Assembly (NCBI GenBank): GCA_040403495.1
Contig: JBBAKM010000010.1
Location: 1-64,000, forward strand
Origin: JABMMZ01 sp040403495
Lineage (GTDB): Bacteria > Bacteroidota > Bacteroidia > NS11-12g > UBA955
DNA: 64,000 nucleotides
Direction: 5' to 3'
Shown: positions 26,661-36,900 of the stretch, piece after piece
Position numbering within the stretch: the stretch's first letter is position 1
Layout: every line of letters begins with the position of its first letter
The notes under the pieces: model-generated
The model's database searches: none
Told to the model about the DNA's origin: nothing
What the model saw: only the letters and a program-made list of their open reading frames with translations
Program-made: the position numbers and the translations under genes

Positions 26661-26927
26661 TTGTTAAGTTGTCCCATTAAAGAGCAAATTGGGATTCCAT
26701 GTCCTGGATGTGGATTTCAAAGGAGTTTGCTTAAACTTATTGAGGGGGATTTATGGGCTTCTTTAGTGTTGTATCCTGCTTTAATACCAATACTCTTTTT
26801 GTTTGCGTACACATTTTTATACTTGATATACCGATTTAACAAAGGTACAAAAGTAATTATAGCGTCCTATATTGTGGTTCAAGCAATAGTACTCGTTTCT
26901 TACATCAATCAATTGGCACATTTGTAA
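26661..26927 (+). CDS. DUF2752 membrane protein
   Basis: 88 residues from TTG. CPIKEQIGIPCPGCGFQRSLLKLIEGD is the DUF2752 signature (Cys, then PCPGCG, then the R residue), followed by two TM helices. The Cys motif may bind metal, but the function of this family is unknown. It ends just before a strong terminator and sits behind the DUF4190-like gene, a frequent neighbour. Confidence 0.85.
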   Translation: MLSCPIKEQIGIPCPGCGFQRSLLKLIEGDLWASLVLYPALIPILFLFAYTFLYLIYRFNKGTKVIIASYIVVQAIVLVSYINQLAHL

Positions 26928-26942
26928 GTGTTAAAAAGGCAT

Positions 26943-26978
26943 AAAAAAAACCCTTAAGATTTTCTTAAGGGTTTTTTG
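26943..26978. terminator. Bidirectional intrinsic terminator
   Basis: AACCCTTAAGA and TCTTAAGGGTT form an 11-bp stem with a T-rich loop, with an A run before and a T run after. It lies between convergent genes (DUF2752 and the FKBP) and can serve both. Confidence 0.92.
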
Positions 26979-26996
26979 TTAAAGATTGTTTTCTTA

Positions 26997-27680
26997 TTAC
27001 TTCGCTATTGAAACAAGTTCTAATTCGAATATCAAAGTTTGGAAAGGTTCAATGCTCATTTCACCTGTGTATGGGTTTTGATTACCTTGACTGCCATAAG
27101 CAAGTTCGTATGGAATAATTACTTCTAATTTAGTACCTTCTTCCATCATTGTAAGCGCTTTCAAGAATCCTGGGATTGCTCCACCATTCAATGCTGTTTT
27201 CAAAGGAGAACGGCCAATGCTTGAGTCAAACACTTTTCCGTCAGTATATTTACCTGTGTAATGAACCATTACTGTATCAGTAATTTGTGGTTTAACACCA
27301 TTGCCTTTAGCTATTTCTTTTACATAAATACCATCAACTGATTTGTAGTTTTTAGCATTGTTTTTAATGTATTCTGCGCCTTTAGTTTTGTTTTCTCCGT
27401 ATTTTACTTCGTTTAAGTAGGTCATTGCAATTTGATTTTCCATTTCTTTAGGAATTAATAAATTGGTATCACCGTTTTTCATTACACTTTCAACTGCAGA
27501 TCTAAAAATATCCCAATTGATTTCTTTTACTTTGAAGTTGTTTAAAATTCTACCTGTGTTAGCGCCAAAAACATAAGCAAATGAATCTGCTTGATTGGTC
27601 ATAGTTTTACTTCCTGAAGAAGACGAATTGCATGATGCTATGGTGATAGCAACGATAGCAAGAATTAATATATTTTTCAT
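26997..27680 (-). CDS. FKBP-type peptidyl-prolyl isomerase lipoprotein
   Basis: 227 residues. Lipoprotein signal MKNILILAIVAITIASC. An N-terminal helical domain (to about residue 115) is followed by one FKBP domain with VMVHYTGKYTDGKVFDSS, then GAIPGFLKALTMMEEGTKLEVIIPYELAYG. It catalyses proline isomerisation and acts as a periplasmic folding helper, like FkpA. TACCTTTG, a consensus -7 box, is 16 nt upstream of the ATG. Confidence 0.93.
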   Translation of the reverse strand: MKNILILAIVAITIASCNSSSSGSKTMTNQADSFAYVFGANTGRILNNFKVKEINWDIFRSAVESVMKNGDTNLLIPKEMENQIAMTYLNEVKYGENKTKGAEYIKNNAKNYKSVDGIYVKEIAKGNGVKPQITDTVMVHYTGKYTDGKVFDSSIGRSPLKTALNGGAIPGFLKALTMMEEGTKLEVIIPYELAYGSQGNQNPYTGEMSIEPFQTLIFELELVSIAK

Positions 27681-27810
27681 TTTTTAATAAACGTTGCAAA
27701 GGTAAGCGTTTTTATATCGTGTTTTTTTAAGTCAAAAAATTATTTTTTCAACGAATTAAATTTAAACTTATGTGTCTTTATTATAGGGTTTTAAGAGGTT
27801 TAAAATCGTC

Positions 27811-28401
27811 TTATTTTGAGGTTTTGAGGATGTTGTTAATGAATTTTAAAAGTTCATCTTTGCCAACTTTTTTCTCGGCTGATGTAATAAATATATCAGG
27901 TAAAAATTCCCAAGTTTCTAAAAGTTTTTCTTGGTAGTTTTTAACATTAATCTCGAGTTCTGATGGTTTTAACTTATCTGTTTTGGTGAATGTAATACAA
28001 AATGGGATTCCACTTACGCCAAGCCATTCCATGAATTCAAGGTCGATTTTCTGAGGTTCTAATCTGGAGTCAATTAATACAAACAAGCAATACAAACTTT
28101 CTCTGTCCAAAATGTAATCTTGAATTAGTCTGCCAAATTTTTCTCTCGATTCCTTGGATACTTTGGCATAGCCGTAACCCGGCAAATCCACTAAATACCA
28201 TTTGTTGTCAACAGAAAATCTTACAATATGTTGTGTTTTTCCTGGTTTGGAAGAAGTTTTTGCTAAGTCTTTATGGTCGCAAATCATGTTAATTAGCGAG
28301 CTTTTGCCTACATTACTTCTGCCTATAAATGCAAATTCAGGTAAGTCGTTTTTGGGTAATGTTTCGATGCTAGGAAAGGATCCTTTAAATTCTACTCTCA
28401 T
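27811..28401 (-). CDS. engB: Ribosome biogenesis GTP-binding protein EngB (YsxC/YihA)
   Basis: 196 residues from the ATG giving MRVEFKGSFPS; a TTG four codons earlier is possible. GTPase for large-subunit assembly. G1 GRSNVGKSSLIN, G3 DLPGYGYAKV and G4 TKTDKL are present, with the G5-like ITSAEKKVG at the end. Length is usual. Divergent from menG, 70 nt between the start codons. Confidence 0.95.
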   Translation of the reverse strand: MRVEFKGSFPSIETLPKNDLPEFAFIGRSNVGKSSLINMICDHKDLAKTSSKPGKTQHIVRFSVDNKWYLVDLPGYGYAKVSKESREKFGRLIQDYILDRESLYCLFVLIDSRLEPQKIDLEFMEWLGVSGIPFCITFTKTDKLKPSELEINVKNYQEKLLETWEFLPDIFITSAEKKVGKDELLKFINNILKTSK

Positions 28402-28471
28402 GTTATTAGGCAATTTTTATTTAATTCTTATCTTTGCAGTAAGTTTTCACAAAAGTATAACTTATTTATCA

Positions 28472-29197
28472 TTGACAGCAATTAAACCCATACAAAACTC
28501 AGAAAAGAGTAAAAAACAACAAGTTGAAGAGATGTTTGATAGCATTTCTAAGCGTTATGACTTTCTTAATCATTTCTTGTCTTTAGGAATAGACAAAGGG
28601 TGGAGAAAGAAAGCGATTGCTAAATTAAAGCCTCATAAACCACAAATAATTCTAGATGTAGCAACAGGAACTGCTGATTTAGCTTTGGAAGCACTTACAC
28701 TAAATCCAACTAAAATAATTGGAGTTGATTTAAGTGAAGGTATGCTAAGTATGGGCAGAAAAAAAATTGAGGAAAAAAGAAAATCTCAAATCATTGAACT
28801 TCATAAAGGTGATAGCGAAAAACTTCTTTATGAAAATGATTATTTTGATGCATGTACAGTTGGTTTCGGTGTTAGGAATTTCGAAAATCTAGAATTAGGC
28901 TTGTCGGAAATATACAGAGTACTTAAGCCTGGGGCTAAATTAGTCGTGTTGGAATTTAGTAAACCAACCAGTTTCCCGATTAAACAATTGTATAATTTTT
29001 ACTTTCAAACAATATTACCAGTTTGGGGGCGTTTTATTTCAAAAGACAATGCCGCTTACACTTATTTACCCGAATCTGTTAAACACTTTCCTGACGGAGA
29101 AAAATTTATTCAAGTTCTTAATAAAATTGGTTTTAAATCTGCGGATTGTCAAACCTTAACATTTGGAATATGCAGTATATACACAGGAGTAAAATAG
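28472..29197 (+). CDS. menG: Demethylmenaquinone methyltransferase (UbiE/MenG)
   Basis: 241 residues from TTG (TAIKPIQNSEKSKKQQ); the longer frame overlaps engB antisense and is unlikely. Adds the C-methyl group to demethylmenaquinone using SAM. Seen: MFDSISKRYDFLNHFLSLGIDKGWRK, SAM motif ILDVATGTADLALEAL, and VGFGVRNFENLELGLSEIYRVLKPGA. A TATCTTTG -7 box is at 28429-28436, 35 nt before the start. PorT follows with a 28-nt overlap, a neighbour pair common in Bacteroidota. Confidence 0.94.
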   Translation: MTAIKPIQNSEKSKKQQVEEMFDSISKRYDFLNHFLSLGIDKGWRKKAIAKLKPHKPQIILDVATGTADLALEALTLNPTKIIGVDLSEGMLSMGRKKIEEKRKSQIIELHKGDSEKLLYENDYFDACTVGFGVRNFENLELGLSEIYRVLKPGAKLVVLEFSKPTSFPIKQLYNFYFQTILPVWGRFISKDNAAYTYLPESVKHFPDGEKFIQVLNKIGFKSADCQTLTFGICSIYTGVK

Positions 29198-29865
29198 TTT
29201 TAATTCTTTTCTTTTGTGTCGCACAACTTTATGGTCAGGGCAGAGAACATCGTCCAAGCTATGATTTAACAAAATTCCATTTCGGAATTACATTTGCCCC
29301 TTCATTTGCCAAAGCGAAAGTGATTTTGGCCCCTGATTTTTATCAAAGAGATTCTGTTAGAAGGATTTCAACCCAAGGTTTTGCAGGCTTGTGTTTTGGA
29401 GGAATTGTAGACTATCGCATTGGTAAATTTGCAACAGTTAGATACTTGCCTCAAATAGAGTTTTCGCAAAGGAATTTTAAATATACTTTCGACGATAGGG
29501 AAGACATTGCGAAAACAGAAACCGTTTCTTTGAATCAATGTTTACTGTTGAAATACCACTCCCAACGTCACAATAATACGAGGGTTTATTTAATAGGAGG
29601 CCTTCGCTATACTCACGATTTTCAAAGTAATGAAGATGCCATTAGAGCGCCTAATAAACCAATGGTCGCATTCAAAGCCAATTCTTTTTATTATGAATAT
29701 GGGTTTGGTATAGAAAATTTTGGAATATGGGCTCTTATCTCAACAGAATTTAAAATGAGTAATAGCTTGACTAATATGATTAGTCCCGACCCTTATATAT
29801 ATGCAAGTTCTATTGATAGAATTCAATCTCGCCTTTTTCAAATCTCATTTCACTTCCACAATTGA
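29170..29865 (+). CDS. porT: PorT-family outer-membrane protein of the type IX secretion system
   Basis: 231 residues from the ATG giving MQYIHRSKIVLILFF, a signal peptide ending LYGQ. An eight-stranded-barrel type: FHFGITFAPSFAKAKV, GLCFGGIVDYRIGKFATVRYLPQIEF, and the ending SRLFQISFHFHN. PorT is required for T9SS export of tailed proteins, of which the window contains several. Position between menG and tgt supports the call. The start overlaps menG by 28 nt and the stop overlaps the tgt start. Confidence 0.85.
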   Translation: MQYIHRSKIVLILFFCVAQLYGQGREHRPSYDLTKFHFGITFAPSFAKAKVILAPDFYQRDSVRRISTQGFAGLCFGGIVDYRIGKFATVRYLPQIEFSQRNFKYTFDDREDIAKTETVSLNQCLLLKYHSQRHNNTRVYLIGGLRYTHDFQSNEDAIRAPNKPMVAFKANSFYYEYGFGIENFGIWALISTEFKMSNSLTNMISPDPYIYASSIDRIQSRLFQISFHFHN

Positions 29866-30980
29866 TTTTTAATTTACAACATACTGATACAGAAAGTAGT
29901 GCTCGCGCTGGTTCTATTCATACCGACCATGGTGTTATAGAAACGCCCATTTTTATGCCTGTTGGCACTATCGGAAGTGTAAAAGCGATAAACCAAAGTC
30001 AATTGAAAAATGAAATTGACGCACATATAATACTCGGAAATACTTATCACCTCTATCTTAGACCCGGGACTTCTGTGCTGGAAGAAGCTGGAGGATTACA
30101 TCAATTTATCGGTTGGGATAGACCTATTTTAACAGACAGTGGAGGTTACCAAGTGTATTCTTTGGCCGAAAAACGTAAATTGACAGAGGAAGGCGCAAGG
30201 TTTCAATCGCATATTGATGGCAGTAGACACCTATTTACGCCAGAAAACGTAATGGATATTCAACGCCAAATTGGTGCAGATATTATTATGGCATTTGATG
30301 AATGTCCTCCCTATCCTTCAACCTACGAGTATGCTCGCAATAGTATGCACCTAACTCACAGATGGTTGGACAGGTGTATTGAAAGATTTGATAATACAGA
30401 ACCTTTGTATGGCTATGAACAGGTGCTTTTTCCGATTTTACAAGGGAGTTCTTTTAAGGACTTACGAAAAGAAAGCGCTGAGTTTATAGCAAAGAAAAAT
30501 TGTTTTGGGAATGCCATCGGTGGATTAAGTGTAGGAGAGCCACATGAAATAATGTATGAACTTACAGAGCTAGTGTGTGCAATATTGCCGAAAGAAAAGC
30601 CTCGTTATTTAATGGGAGTAGGAACTCCGGCCAATATTTTGGAGTGCATAGCCTTGGGAGTAGATATGTTTGACTGTGTAATGCCAACGAGGAATGGTAG
30701 AAACGGAACAATCTTTACCGAAGAGGGGATGATTAACATCAAAAATAAAAAGTGGGAGAAGGATTTTTCACCACTTGATGCAACATTATTGCCTCAATAT
30801 TCTAAGGCTTATATCAGACATTTGTTTATGGCAGGTGAAATGCTTGGTCCCCAATTAGCAAGTTTGCAAAATTTAAGTTTTTATTTAAGCCTTGTTAAAG
30901 AAGCCCGTCAACGAATAATTGATGGTAGTTTTGTGTCATGGAAAAATGCAATGGTACAAAAATTGAATAGAAAGCTTTAA
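29862..30980 (+). CDS. tgt: tRNA-guanine transglycosylase without the usual zinc cysteines
   Basis: 372 residues from TTG, overlapping the porT stop. Swaps guanine 34 for preQ1 in tRNAs with GUN anticodons. Seen: TPIFMPVGTIGSVKA, LRPGTSVLEEAGGLHQFIGWDRPILTDSGGYQ with the catalytic Asp, and the nucleophile region VDMFDCVMPTRNGRNG (Asp271). The zinc site expected near the C-terminus (CxCxxC then His) is missing: residues 301-320 read DFSPLDATLLPQYSKAYIRH, keeping only the later HL. I recall this loss in other Bacteroidota Tgt proteins, so the enzyme may still be active. Confidence 0.93.
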   Translation: MIFNLQHTDTESSARAGSIHTDHGVIETPIFMPVGTIGSVKAINQSQLKNEIDAHIILGNTYHLYLRPGTSVLEEAGGLHQFIGWDRPILTDSGGYQVYSLAEKRKLTEEGARFQSHIDGSRHLFTPENVMDIQRQIGADIIMAFDECPPYPSTYEYARNSMHLTHRWLDRCIERFDNTEPLYGYEQVLFPILQGSSFKDLRKESAEFIAKKNCFGNAIGGLSVGEPHEIMYELTELVCAILPKEKPRYLMGVGTPANILECIALGVDMFDCVMPTRNGRNGTIFTEEGMINIKNKKWEKDFSPLDATLLPQYSKAYIRHLFMAGEMLGPQLASLQNLSFYLSLVKEARQRIIDGSFVSWKNAMVQKLNRKL

Positions 30981-30989
30981 TCTTATTGT

Positions 30990-32066
30990 TTGAAAAAGTT
31001 TGACCTTTATATTATCAAAAAATTCTTTACAACCTTTGTTGTAACATTGAGTTTATTTATAATAATTATCATCATTTTCGACGTTTCTGAAAAGTTAGAT
31101 GATTTTTTAAAGAGGAATGCCCCAATTGATAAAATTATATTTGAGTATTATCTCAACTATATTCCTTTTTTCTTGAACCTGTTTAGTCCTATTTTTATTT
31201 TCATTTCGGTTATTTTCTTTACTTCAAAATTAGCATCCAAAAGTGAAATTATTGCCACTCTAGCTGCCGGTGTTACGTATAATAGAATTATCAGGCCTTA
31301 TATGATAGCAGCTGCGTTTTTTGCGGTCCTTTCATTTTTCTTAAATGCCTACATTATACCAAGTTCTGATAAAAAAAGGGTGGCTTTCGAAAATGTATAT
31401 GTCAGAGAAAGGCATGACAAGTATGTCAATAATACCCATGCGCAAATTTTGCCAAACACCTATTTTTACATGGAGTTTTTTGGAAATGACAGTACAGGTT
31501 CTGGTGTTTCATTGGAGGTCTTTGATGGCAATGAACTTAAATCAAAGTTATTCGCTCGTAGAATTAGTTGGAACAGAAAAAACAACAAATGGAGATTAGA
31601 AGACTACATGGTAAGGAAATACTTGCCAACGGGAAATCATGTTGTTGAAACGGGACGTTACATGGATACGTTAATTCCATTTAATCCTGATGATTTTTTC
31701 AGAAGAAATGATGATGTGATGGCTTTTAATATCAATGAGTTGAGTCAGTTTATTGAAGAGGAAAAGCTCAAAGGGAATGAAAATTTACATTTTTATATCA
31801 CCGAAAAGTACAGGCGATATGCAGCTCCATTTTCAACTTTTATATTGGCATTCATAGGCGTTTGTGTATCAACCAAAAAGAGTAGAGGTGGGGTTGGGTT
31901 GAATTTAGGGATTGGTATTTTTATAAGTTTTATCTATTTATTTGTAATTCAGTATTTTAATACTTATGGCAATACAGGGTTAATGAATCCTATTATTGCA
32001 GTTTGGATACCTAATTTTATATTCGCAGGAGTAGGCTTTTTGCTCTACAGAAACGCTCAGAAATAA
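30990..32066 (+). CDS. LptF/LptG-family lipopolysaccharide export permease
   Basis: 358 residues from TTG. Six TM helices split three and three around a periplasmic beta-jellyroll domain (about residues 130-250). FDLYIIKKFFTTFVVTLSLFIIIIIIFDVSEKLDDF and ATLAAGVTYNRIIRPYM are typical of YjgP/YjgQ. It forms the membrane part of the LptB2FG exporter that moves LPS from the inner membrane. F or G cannot be distinguished. Starts 9 nt after tgt; the two genes likely share a transcript. Confidence 0.88.
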   Translation: MKKFDLYIIKKFFTTFVVTLSLFIIIIIIFDVSEKLDDFLKRNAPIDKIIFEYYLNYIPFFLNLFSPIFIFISVIFFTSKLASKSEIIATLAAGVTYNRIIRPYMIAAAFFAVLSFFLNAYIIPSSDKKRVAFENVYVRERHDKYVNNTHAQILPNTYFYMEFFGNDSTGSGVSLEVFDGNELKSKLFARRISWNRKNNKWRLEDYMVRKYLPTGNHVVETGRYMDTLIPFNPDDFFRRNDDVMAFNINELSQFIEEEKLKGNENLHFYITEKYRRYAAPFSTFILAFIGVCVSTKKSRGGVGLNLGIGIFISFIYLFVIQYFNTYGNTGLMNPIIAVWIPNFIFAGVGFLLYRNAQK

Positions 32067-32134
32067 GGTTTGTGTTTTGTTGTTGGTGATTTGAAATGGA
32101 ACTTACTAAGTTAAATTGATATATTTAGTGAGTA

Positions 32135-32941
32135 CTAAAATCCCCTCTGTCTCTTTGCTTCATAAAGTACAATAGCCGCTGCAACCGATACATTCATGCT
32201 GTCTATTTTGCCTAACATGGGTATTTTGATGTTTTGGTCAGCAAAATCTATCCAATCTTGACTCACTCCTGTCGCTTCGGTTCCTACGACTATGGCAATG
32301 TTGCCCTTGTAATCGCTCAAATGATAGTCGCTCGCTTGGTGTAAATTGGTGCAATAGGTCTTAAAGTTGTTTTTGCTTAGCCATTCCTGAAGTTCTTGAT
32401 TGCTACTTAAGGCAACAGGAACGGTAAAAACAGTGCCTAAACTTGAACGTATAATATTGGGATTGTATAAGTCGCTAGGAAGATGTGTGCCAATGACCGC
32501 ATCAATTTGACAAGCATCCGCAGTTCTTAAAATAGCGCCTAAGTTGCCTGGTTTCTCCACTCCCTCAACAATTAAAATAAGCGCGTTTCCCTGAATCTTT
32601 AAATCGGATAAATGGTGTGAAGGGGTTTTTATACAAGCAATAATTCCGCCTGTCGTTTCTCTGTAAGTGAGTTTTGAAAATAAAGCTTGGTTCAATTCAA
32701 TAAATTCAATGTTTTTAAATTTATTGCTGATTTGATTAAGGACAGAATGCTTGGCTTTCTCTGGTAAAAAATATACGGAATGAAACTCAGATTGACCTGC
32801 TAATGCCATTTCAATTTCTTTTTCCCCCTCTACAAGTGCCAATTGTTGTTCTTTTCTAAATTTCGATTTTTCTAGTTGTAGTAGAAATTTGAATTTAGGA
32901 TTGGCAGAACTTGTAATGCTATGTTTGGTTTGGAAATTCAA
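32135..32941 (-). CDS. SpoU/TrmH-family RNA methyltransferase
   Basis: 268 residues. N-terminal substrate-binding domain (KFLLQLEKSKFRKEQQLALVEGEKEI), then the knotted SPOUT domain: motif 1 LILIVEGVEKPGNLGAILRTADA, motif 2 IAIVVGTEATGVSQDWI and motif 3 IPMLGKIDSMNVSVAAAIVLYEA. Methylates 2'-OH of a ribose in rRNA or tRNA; RlmB or TrmH-like, target not told. It abuts the ACMSD-like gene: the stop of that gene and this start are one nucleotide apart. Confidence 0.9.
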   Translation of the reverse strand: MNFQTKHSITSSANPKFKFLLQLEKSKFRKEQQLALVEGEKEIEMALAGQSEFHSVYFLPEKAKHSVLNQISNKFKNIEFIELNQALFSKLTYRETTGGIIACIKTPSHHLSDLKIQGNALILIVEGVEKPGNLGAILRTADACQIDAVIGTHLPSDLYNPNIIRSSLGTVFTVPVALSSNQELQEWLSKNNFKTYCTNLHQASDYHLSDYKGNIAIVVGTEATGVSQDWIDFADQNIKIPMLGKIDSMNVSVAAAIVLYEAKRQRGF

Positions 32942-33937
32942 TTAGATATTTAAAAATTTTAAGACAGATTCACTGAATATTTTGTTTTTGTCACTCTTTG
33001 AAATCAGCGTGTTTTCTTCAATGAATTTACCATGTTCTAAATCCCCCAAAGGGAAAGGATAGTCTGTGCCATAGCAAATTTTATCGGCACCAAACATGTT
33101 GAGTAAATAGTTGAAAGCATCTGTATCATGCGTAATGCCATCAACCCAAAATTTGCCAATGTAATCTTTAGGGTTTTTTACATCGTTTAGGTTGACCAAA
33201 TCTGGTCTAACCGACCAACCGTGTGCAATTCTTCCAAGTGTAAATGGAAAAGAACCTCCCGCATGTGCGTACATCACTCTTAATTTTGGGAATTTGTCAA
33301 AAATACCGCCAAATATCATACAACAAATAGCCCTGCTTGTCTCTGCCGGCATTCCTACCAACCAAGGCAACCAAAATTTTTGAATATAATCTTCCCCCAA
33401 CATCTCCCAAGGGTGAATAAACAATGCCATGTCTAAACTTTCCATTGCTTCATAAAAAGGTAAGAAACGGTTGTCATCCAGATTGATGTTGTTAATATTT
33501 GAACCTATTTGAACCCCTTTAATTCCCAGTGTTTTTATTCTTTCCAATTCTTTTATAGCCAACGGAATGTCTTGCATAGGAAGAGTGCCTAAGGCTATAA
33601 ATTTGTCGGGATAATCGTTTTGCACGCCTACAATATGGTCGTTTAGAAATGCCGACCACCACGCTCCATCTTTAGGCTTTGCCCAATAATTGAACAAAAC
33701 AGGTACAGTACACAAAACCATTTTGTCGACATTGTTAGCCGACATGTCCCATAATATTGCTTCTGGATTAAAACAGTTTTGTTCAACTTTTCTGAAAAAT
33801 TTACCATCATCACGCATCATGTTGGCGGTTTTGCTTTCATGATCTTGTTCTAAATAAATAAATCCACCATAGCCAAACTTGTGTTTAAGGTCGGGCCACG
33901 TAGGAGGCATTATATGTGCGTGACAATCTATTTTCAT
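32942..33937 (-). CDS. ACMSD-like amidohydrolase-fold decarboxylase
   Basis: 331 residues from the ATG giving MKIDCHAHIMPPTWPDL. The metal ligands HxH at the N-terminus, HPWEMLGEDYI in the middle, YAHAGGSFPF and CYGTDYPFPLG near the C-terminus match 2-amino-3-carboxymuconate-6-semialdehyde decarboxylase, a zinc enzyme of the kynurenine branch of tryptophan breakdown. No other kynurenine gene is adjacent, so the substrate is by family only. The open frame extends 12 codons further upstream to 33973, overlapping the A2M stop. Confidence 0.83.
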   Translation of the reverse strand: MKIDCHAHIMPPTWPDLKHKFGYGGFIYLEQDHESKTANMMRDDGKFFRKVEQNCFNPEAILWDMSANNVDKMVLCTVPVLFNYWAKPKDGAWWSAFLNDHIVGVQNDYPDKFIALGTLPMQDIPLAIKELERIKTLGIKGVQIGSNINNINLDDNRFLPFYEAMESLDMALFIHPWEMLGEDYIQKFWLPWLVGMPAETSRAICCMIFGGIFDKFPKLRVMYAHAGGSFPFTLGRIAHGWSVRPDLVNLNDVKNPKDYIGKFWVDGITHDTDAFNYLLNMFGADKICYGTDYPFPLGDLEHGKFIEENTLISKSDKNKIFSESVLKFLNI

Positions 33938-33962
33938 TGCTGCGAAATTATCTAAATTATTG

Positions 33963-36900
33963 TTAATTAACAATCAAAGTTCCTTTGCCGTGGTAACTGT
34001 GGATACTTGGGTCGTACATAGCATCTGCTTGAATAGGTCCCAATACAAAAGTTCCTTTGGAAACTGCACGACACATGTAATACAAAGTCTCGGTTTTATT
34101 GTTGCCAATGTCTAGGAAAAAATTAATGCGGTCATCCCTTACATCCATATAGCTTGGGTACGATTGGTTTTTCATCCACGACAATTCTTTGGTAGCTGTA
34201 ATTCTTGGATTCTCAATTTCTAAACCAGCAGGAAGGATGTCGGTAATCGCAATGTTGCGAATTCCTCCTCCATACGGTCTGCTAATGTTGATTTTTACTA
34301 TTACCAAGTCGTTTTGTTTTATTTGGGTTTGATTAATACTCGAACCATATCGGTTTAAAAAAGTTCTTCTTACCGTTAACCCTTTGTCTTCTTCTGTGTA
34401 GTATTTGCCATTCCCAATGCCTTCTGTTACTATGGTGTAAAAAATATTACCTGTGCCAGTGCTATTAATTTGAATTAAGTTATGTGCTTTTTGAGTTTTG
34501 TAAAGGCTGTTTTTGCCAGTAAATTCTAATACTTGTTTTTGGTCAATAAACACATTCGCTTTCCCTCCTTTATTGGTGTTTTTGAGGCTGAATTTACCCA
34601 ATGCTGTAATACTAAATCCCATTTCATTGGTATTGAGATTTGGATTGTTTTTGAGGTCCTTGCTTAAGCTTTTTGCCAATTCATAAACTTGTGGATGATT
34701 GGGTTGTGACTCAATAAGTGCATTCAATACCAATGCTTTGTCCCTAATTGGAGATGAAAAATGATACCAATTCCAAACATTATCATTCTCGCGACTGTAT
34801 TGTTTTGGCATTAACTCATTAAAGCTTTTCATGTCACCACACAGTGCATAGGTTGCAGCAAGAATGTATTGTGAAGAATTGTGTAGTTTGGATTTGGACA
34901 TTTTGCAGTAATTCATTGAGCTTTTACTCGGGCTGCCAGCCAAGGCCAAAACATACAGGGCATAAATTTTCTCTCTACTTATGTATTGTTTCCCATTTTC
35001 TACTAAATTGCTTATCTCGTTCATTGATTCTTTTTCTGTAAGATTTGCAGAAGATTTAATCGTACACAATGAAATTAACTTGCTTTTGTTGTTCTTGTTG
35101 ATTTCAAACCCTTTTTTGTCACACTCTATAAGGAAATGAAGTGCATAAGCATTGAGGTACAACGAATGATTGTGTTCTCCTGGCCAATAACTAATATTGC
35201 CATCGGAACTTATTAGGTTGTTTATTTTCTTTATGGCTTGGTTTACATTGTACGTTGGGTTTAGCTCAGATTCTTCAGCGGAGGTTTGATTCATGAATTT
35301 ACCAACTGCTTTTGCAAATTCTGGAAATAATATTTGTGGCATTGCTGTAGAAATAGTCTGTTCTGCACAACCATGAGGGTAGCGGACTAATTTTAAAAAA
35401 TGAGAAGTAATTTGAGCTAATGGATTATTGTCTATATAAATGCTGGTGTTGGGCGTATTTACGAAAGCATCTTTTATTTCTGTTTCAAATTTCTCGCCTG
35501 GTTTTAATTGACCCTCGTGTGAATGGATAGTAAAACTTGCAGCAGGTCTAACACTTATTTCCGTGACTTCGGTGAATAATGTTTCGTTGCCTTTTATTTT
35601 GACCTTCACCAAACCTTTCCCCAATTCATTTTTAGCTTTCAATGTGTAATAAATCAGCGCTTCTTTACCTGGGTTTATTTGGATGGTTTCATTGTTTTTA
35701 TCAATGAGTTGTAATGGCCCTTCCACCATCACATCCGGATTTATGGACATCACAGTTTGAGTGGTGTTATTGATATTGATGCCCATTTTTATTTCATCGT
35801 TTGGTGATAAAAATCTTGGAAGTGAAGTGCTAATGACTAGCGGGTCGAAAATCTTGACTTCCTTTTCTGCAGCTCCAAAAGCCTCGTCTTTGTATGAAAC
35901 TGCCATTATTCTTACAGCACCATAAAATTGAGGAATATTGGCCTCAAAATTCACTTCCCCTTGCGCATTTGCTTTCATTATTCCACTCCAAATACTTAAA
36001 GGTTTGAAACGGTTGGTTGAAAGTGGATTAACCCTTTTTTCAAGACCCAATCCATCCCCGCCGCTGGCAGTACTTGTCATTTCAGGAAATAAGCGGGCAT
36101 ACAAATCAAAACTATTAACCATTAAAGCTCTTTTTTGATAAAAATATTGAAACGGGTTGGGTGATTTGAAGTTTTTTATTGATAAAATACCTTCATCAAC
36201 TATCGAAACAGTGACTTCTGCATTGGGTAATGTTTTTATTTTAATGTTTTGCTTCGTCTTTGAACGGCTGTTTTCGGCGCAACTGATAGAAACGGGTATT
36301 TCTGTTTTTTCTTTATTGATGCTAATGTTTATCAAACCATGCGCAACTGTTAATGGCAAGCTGTTGTCAGCCATTTTTTTGATTAATGTAGCGTTGATAT
36401 AGATATTAGGAATGTGTTGTTCGTTTAGGTCGAGTGTTAACGAAGCTGTTTTGTCTTTGGTTTCCAATTGGTGGTATTCCAATATTTTGTTTCGTTCTAA
36501 GGTTACTAAAAGTTTGCCATTAAAAGGGGTTTTAAATAGCAGTTGAGCCGTTTCATTGTGATTGTATTTGGTTTTATTGGATTCTATAATAATCTCGCCA
36601 TCGGTGTCCACTTCAAATGAAGAGGCGTTGTTTGAACCATATTGATAAGCGTAAAATGAAGTTTCTGAATAACCTGTAGGAATGCCAATTTGTTTAACCC
36701 TGATTTTGAATTCACCCGATAATAACGGCGTGTAAATAAAGTCGACTTTCCCGTTGTTAAAACTTACTTTTTTTGAGAGTAAGAGCTTTTCTGTTGGTTT
36801 GGAATTGTATTTAAATGTGCCATTGTAATTCTCTAAAATATTCTGCCATTCAATTTTGTAAACCTCAACAATGGTATTGCTCGCATTGATTGGTTTTTTT

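Noticed and set aside
28202..28471. Upstream extension of the menG frame
   Set aside because: Antisense to engB; the protein's conserved start fits the TTG at 28472 and a promoter box lies at 28429-28436.
32942..33937. Tryptophan-kynurenine degradation cluster
   Set aside because: Only one ACMSD-like gene is present; neighbours are unrelated.
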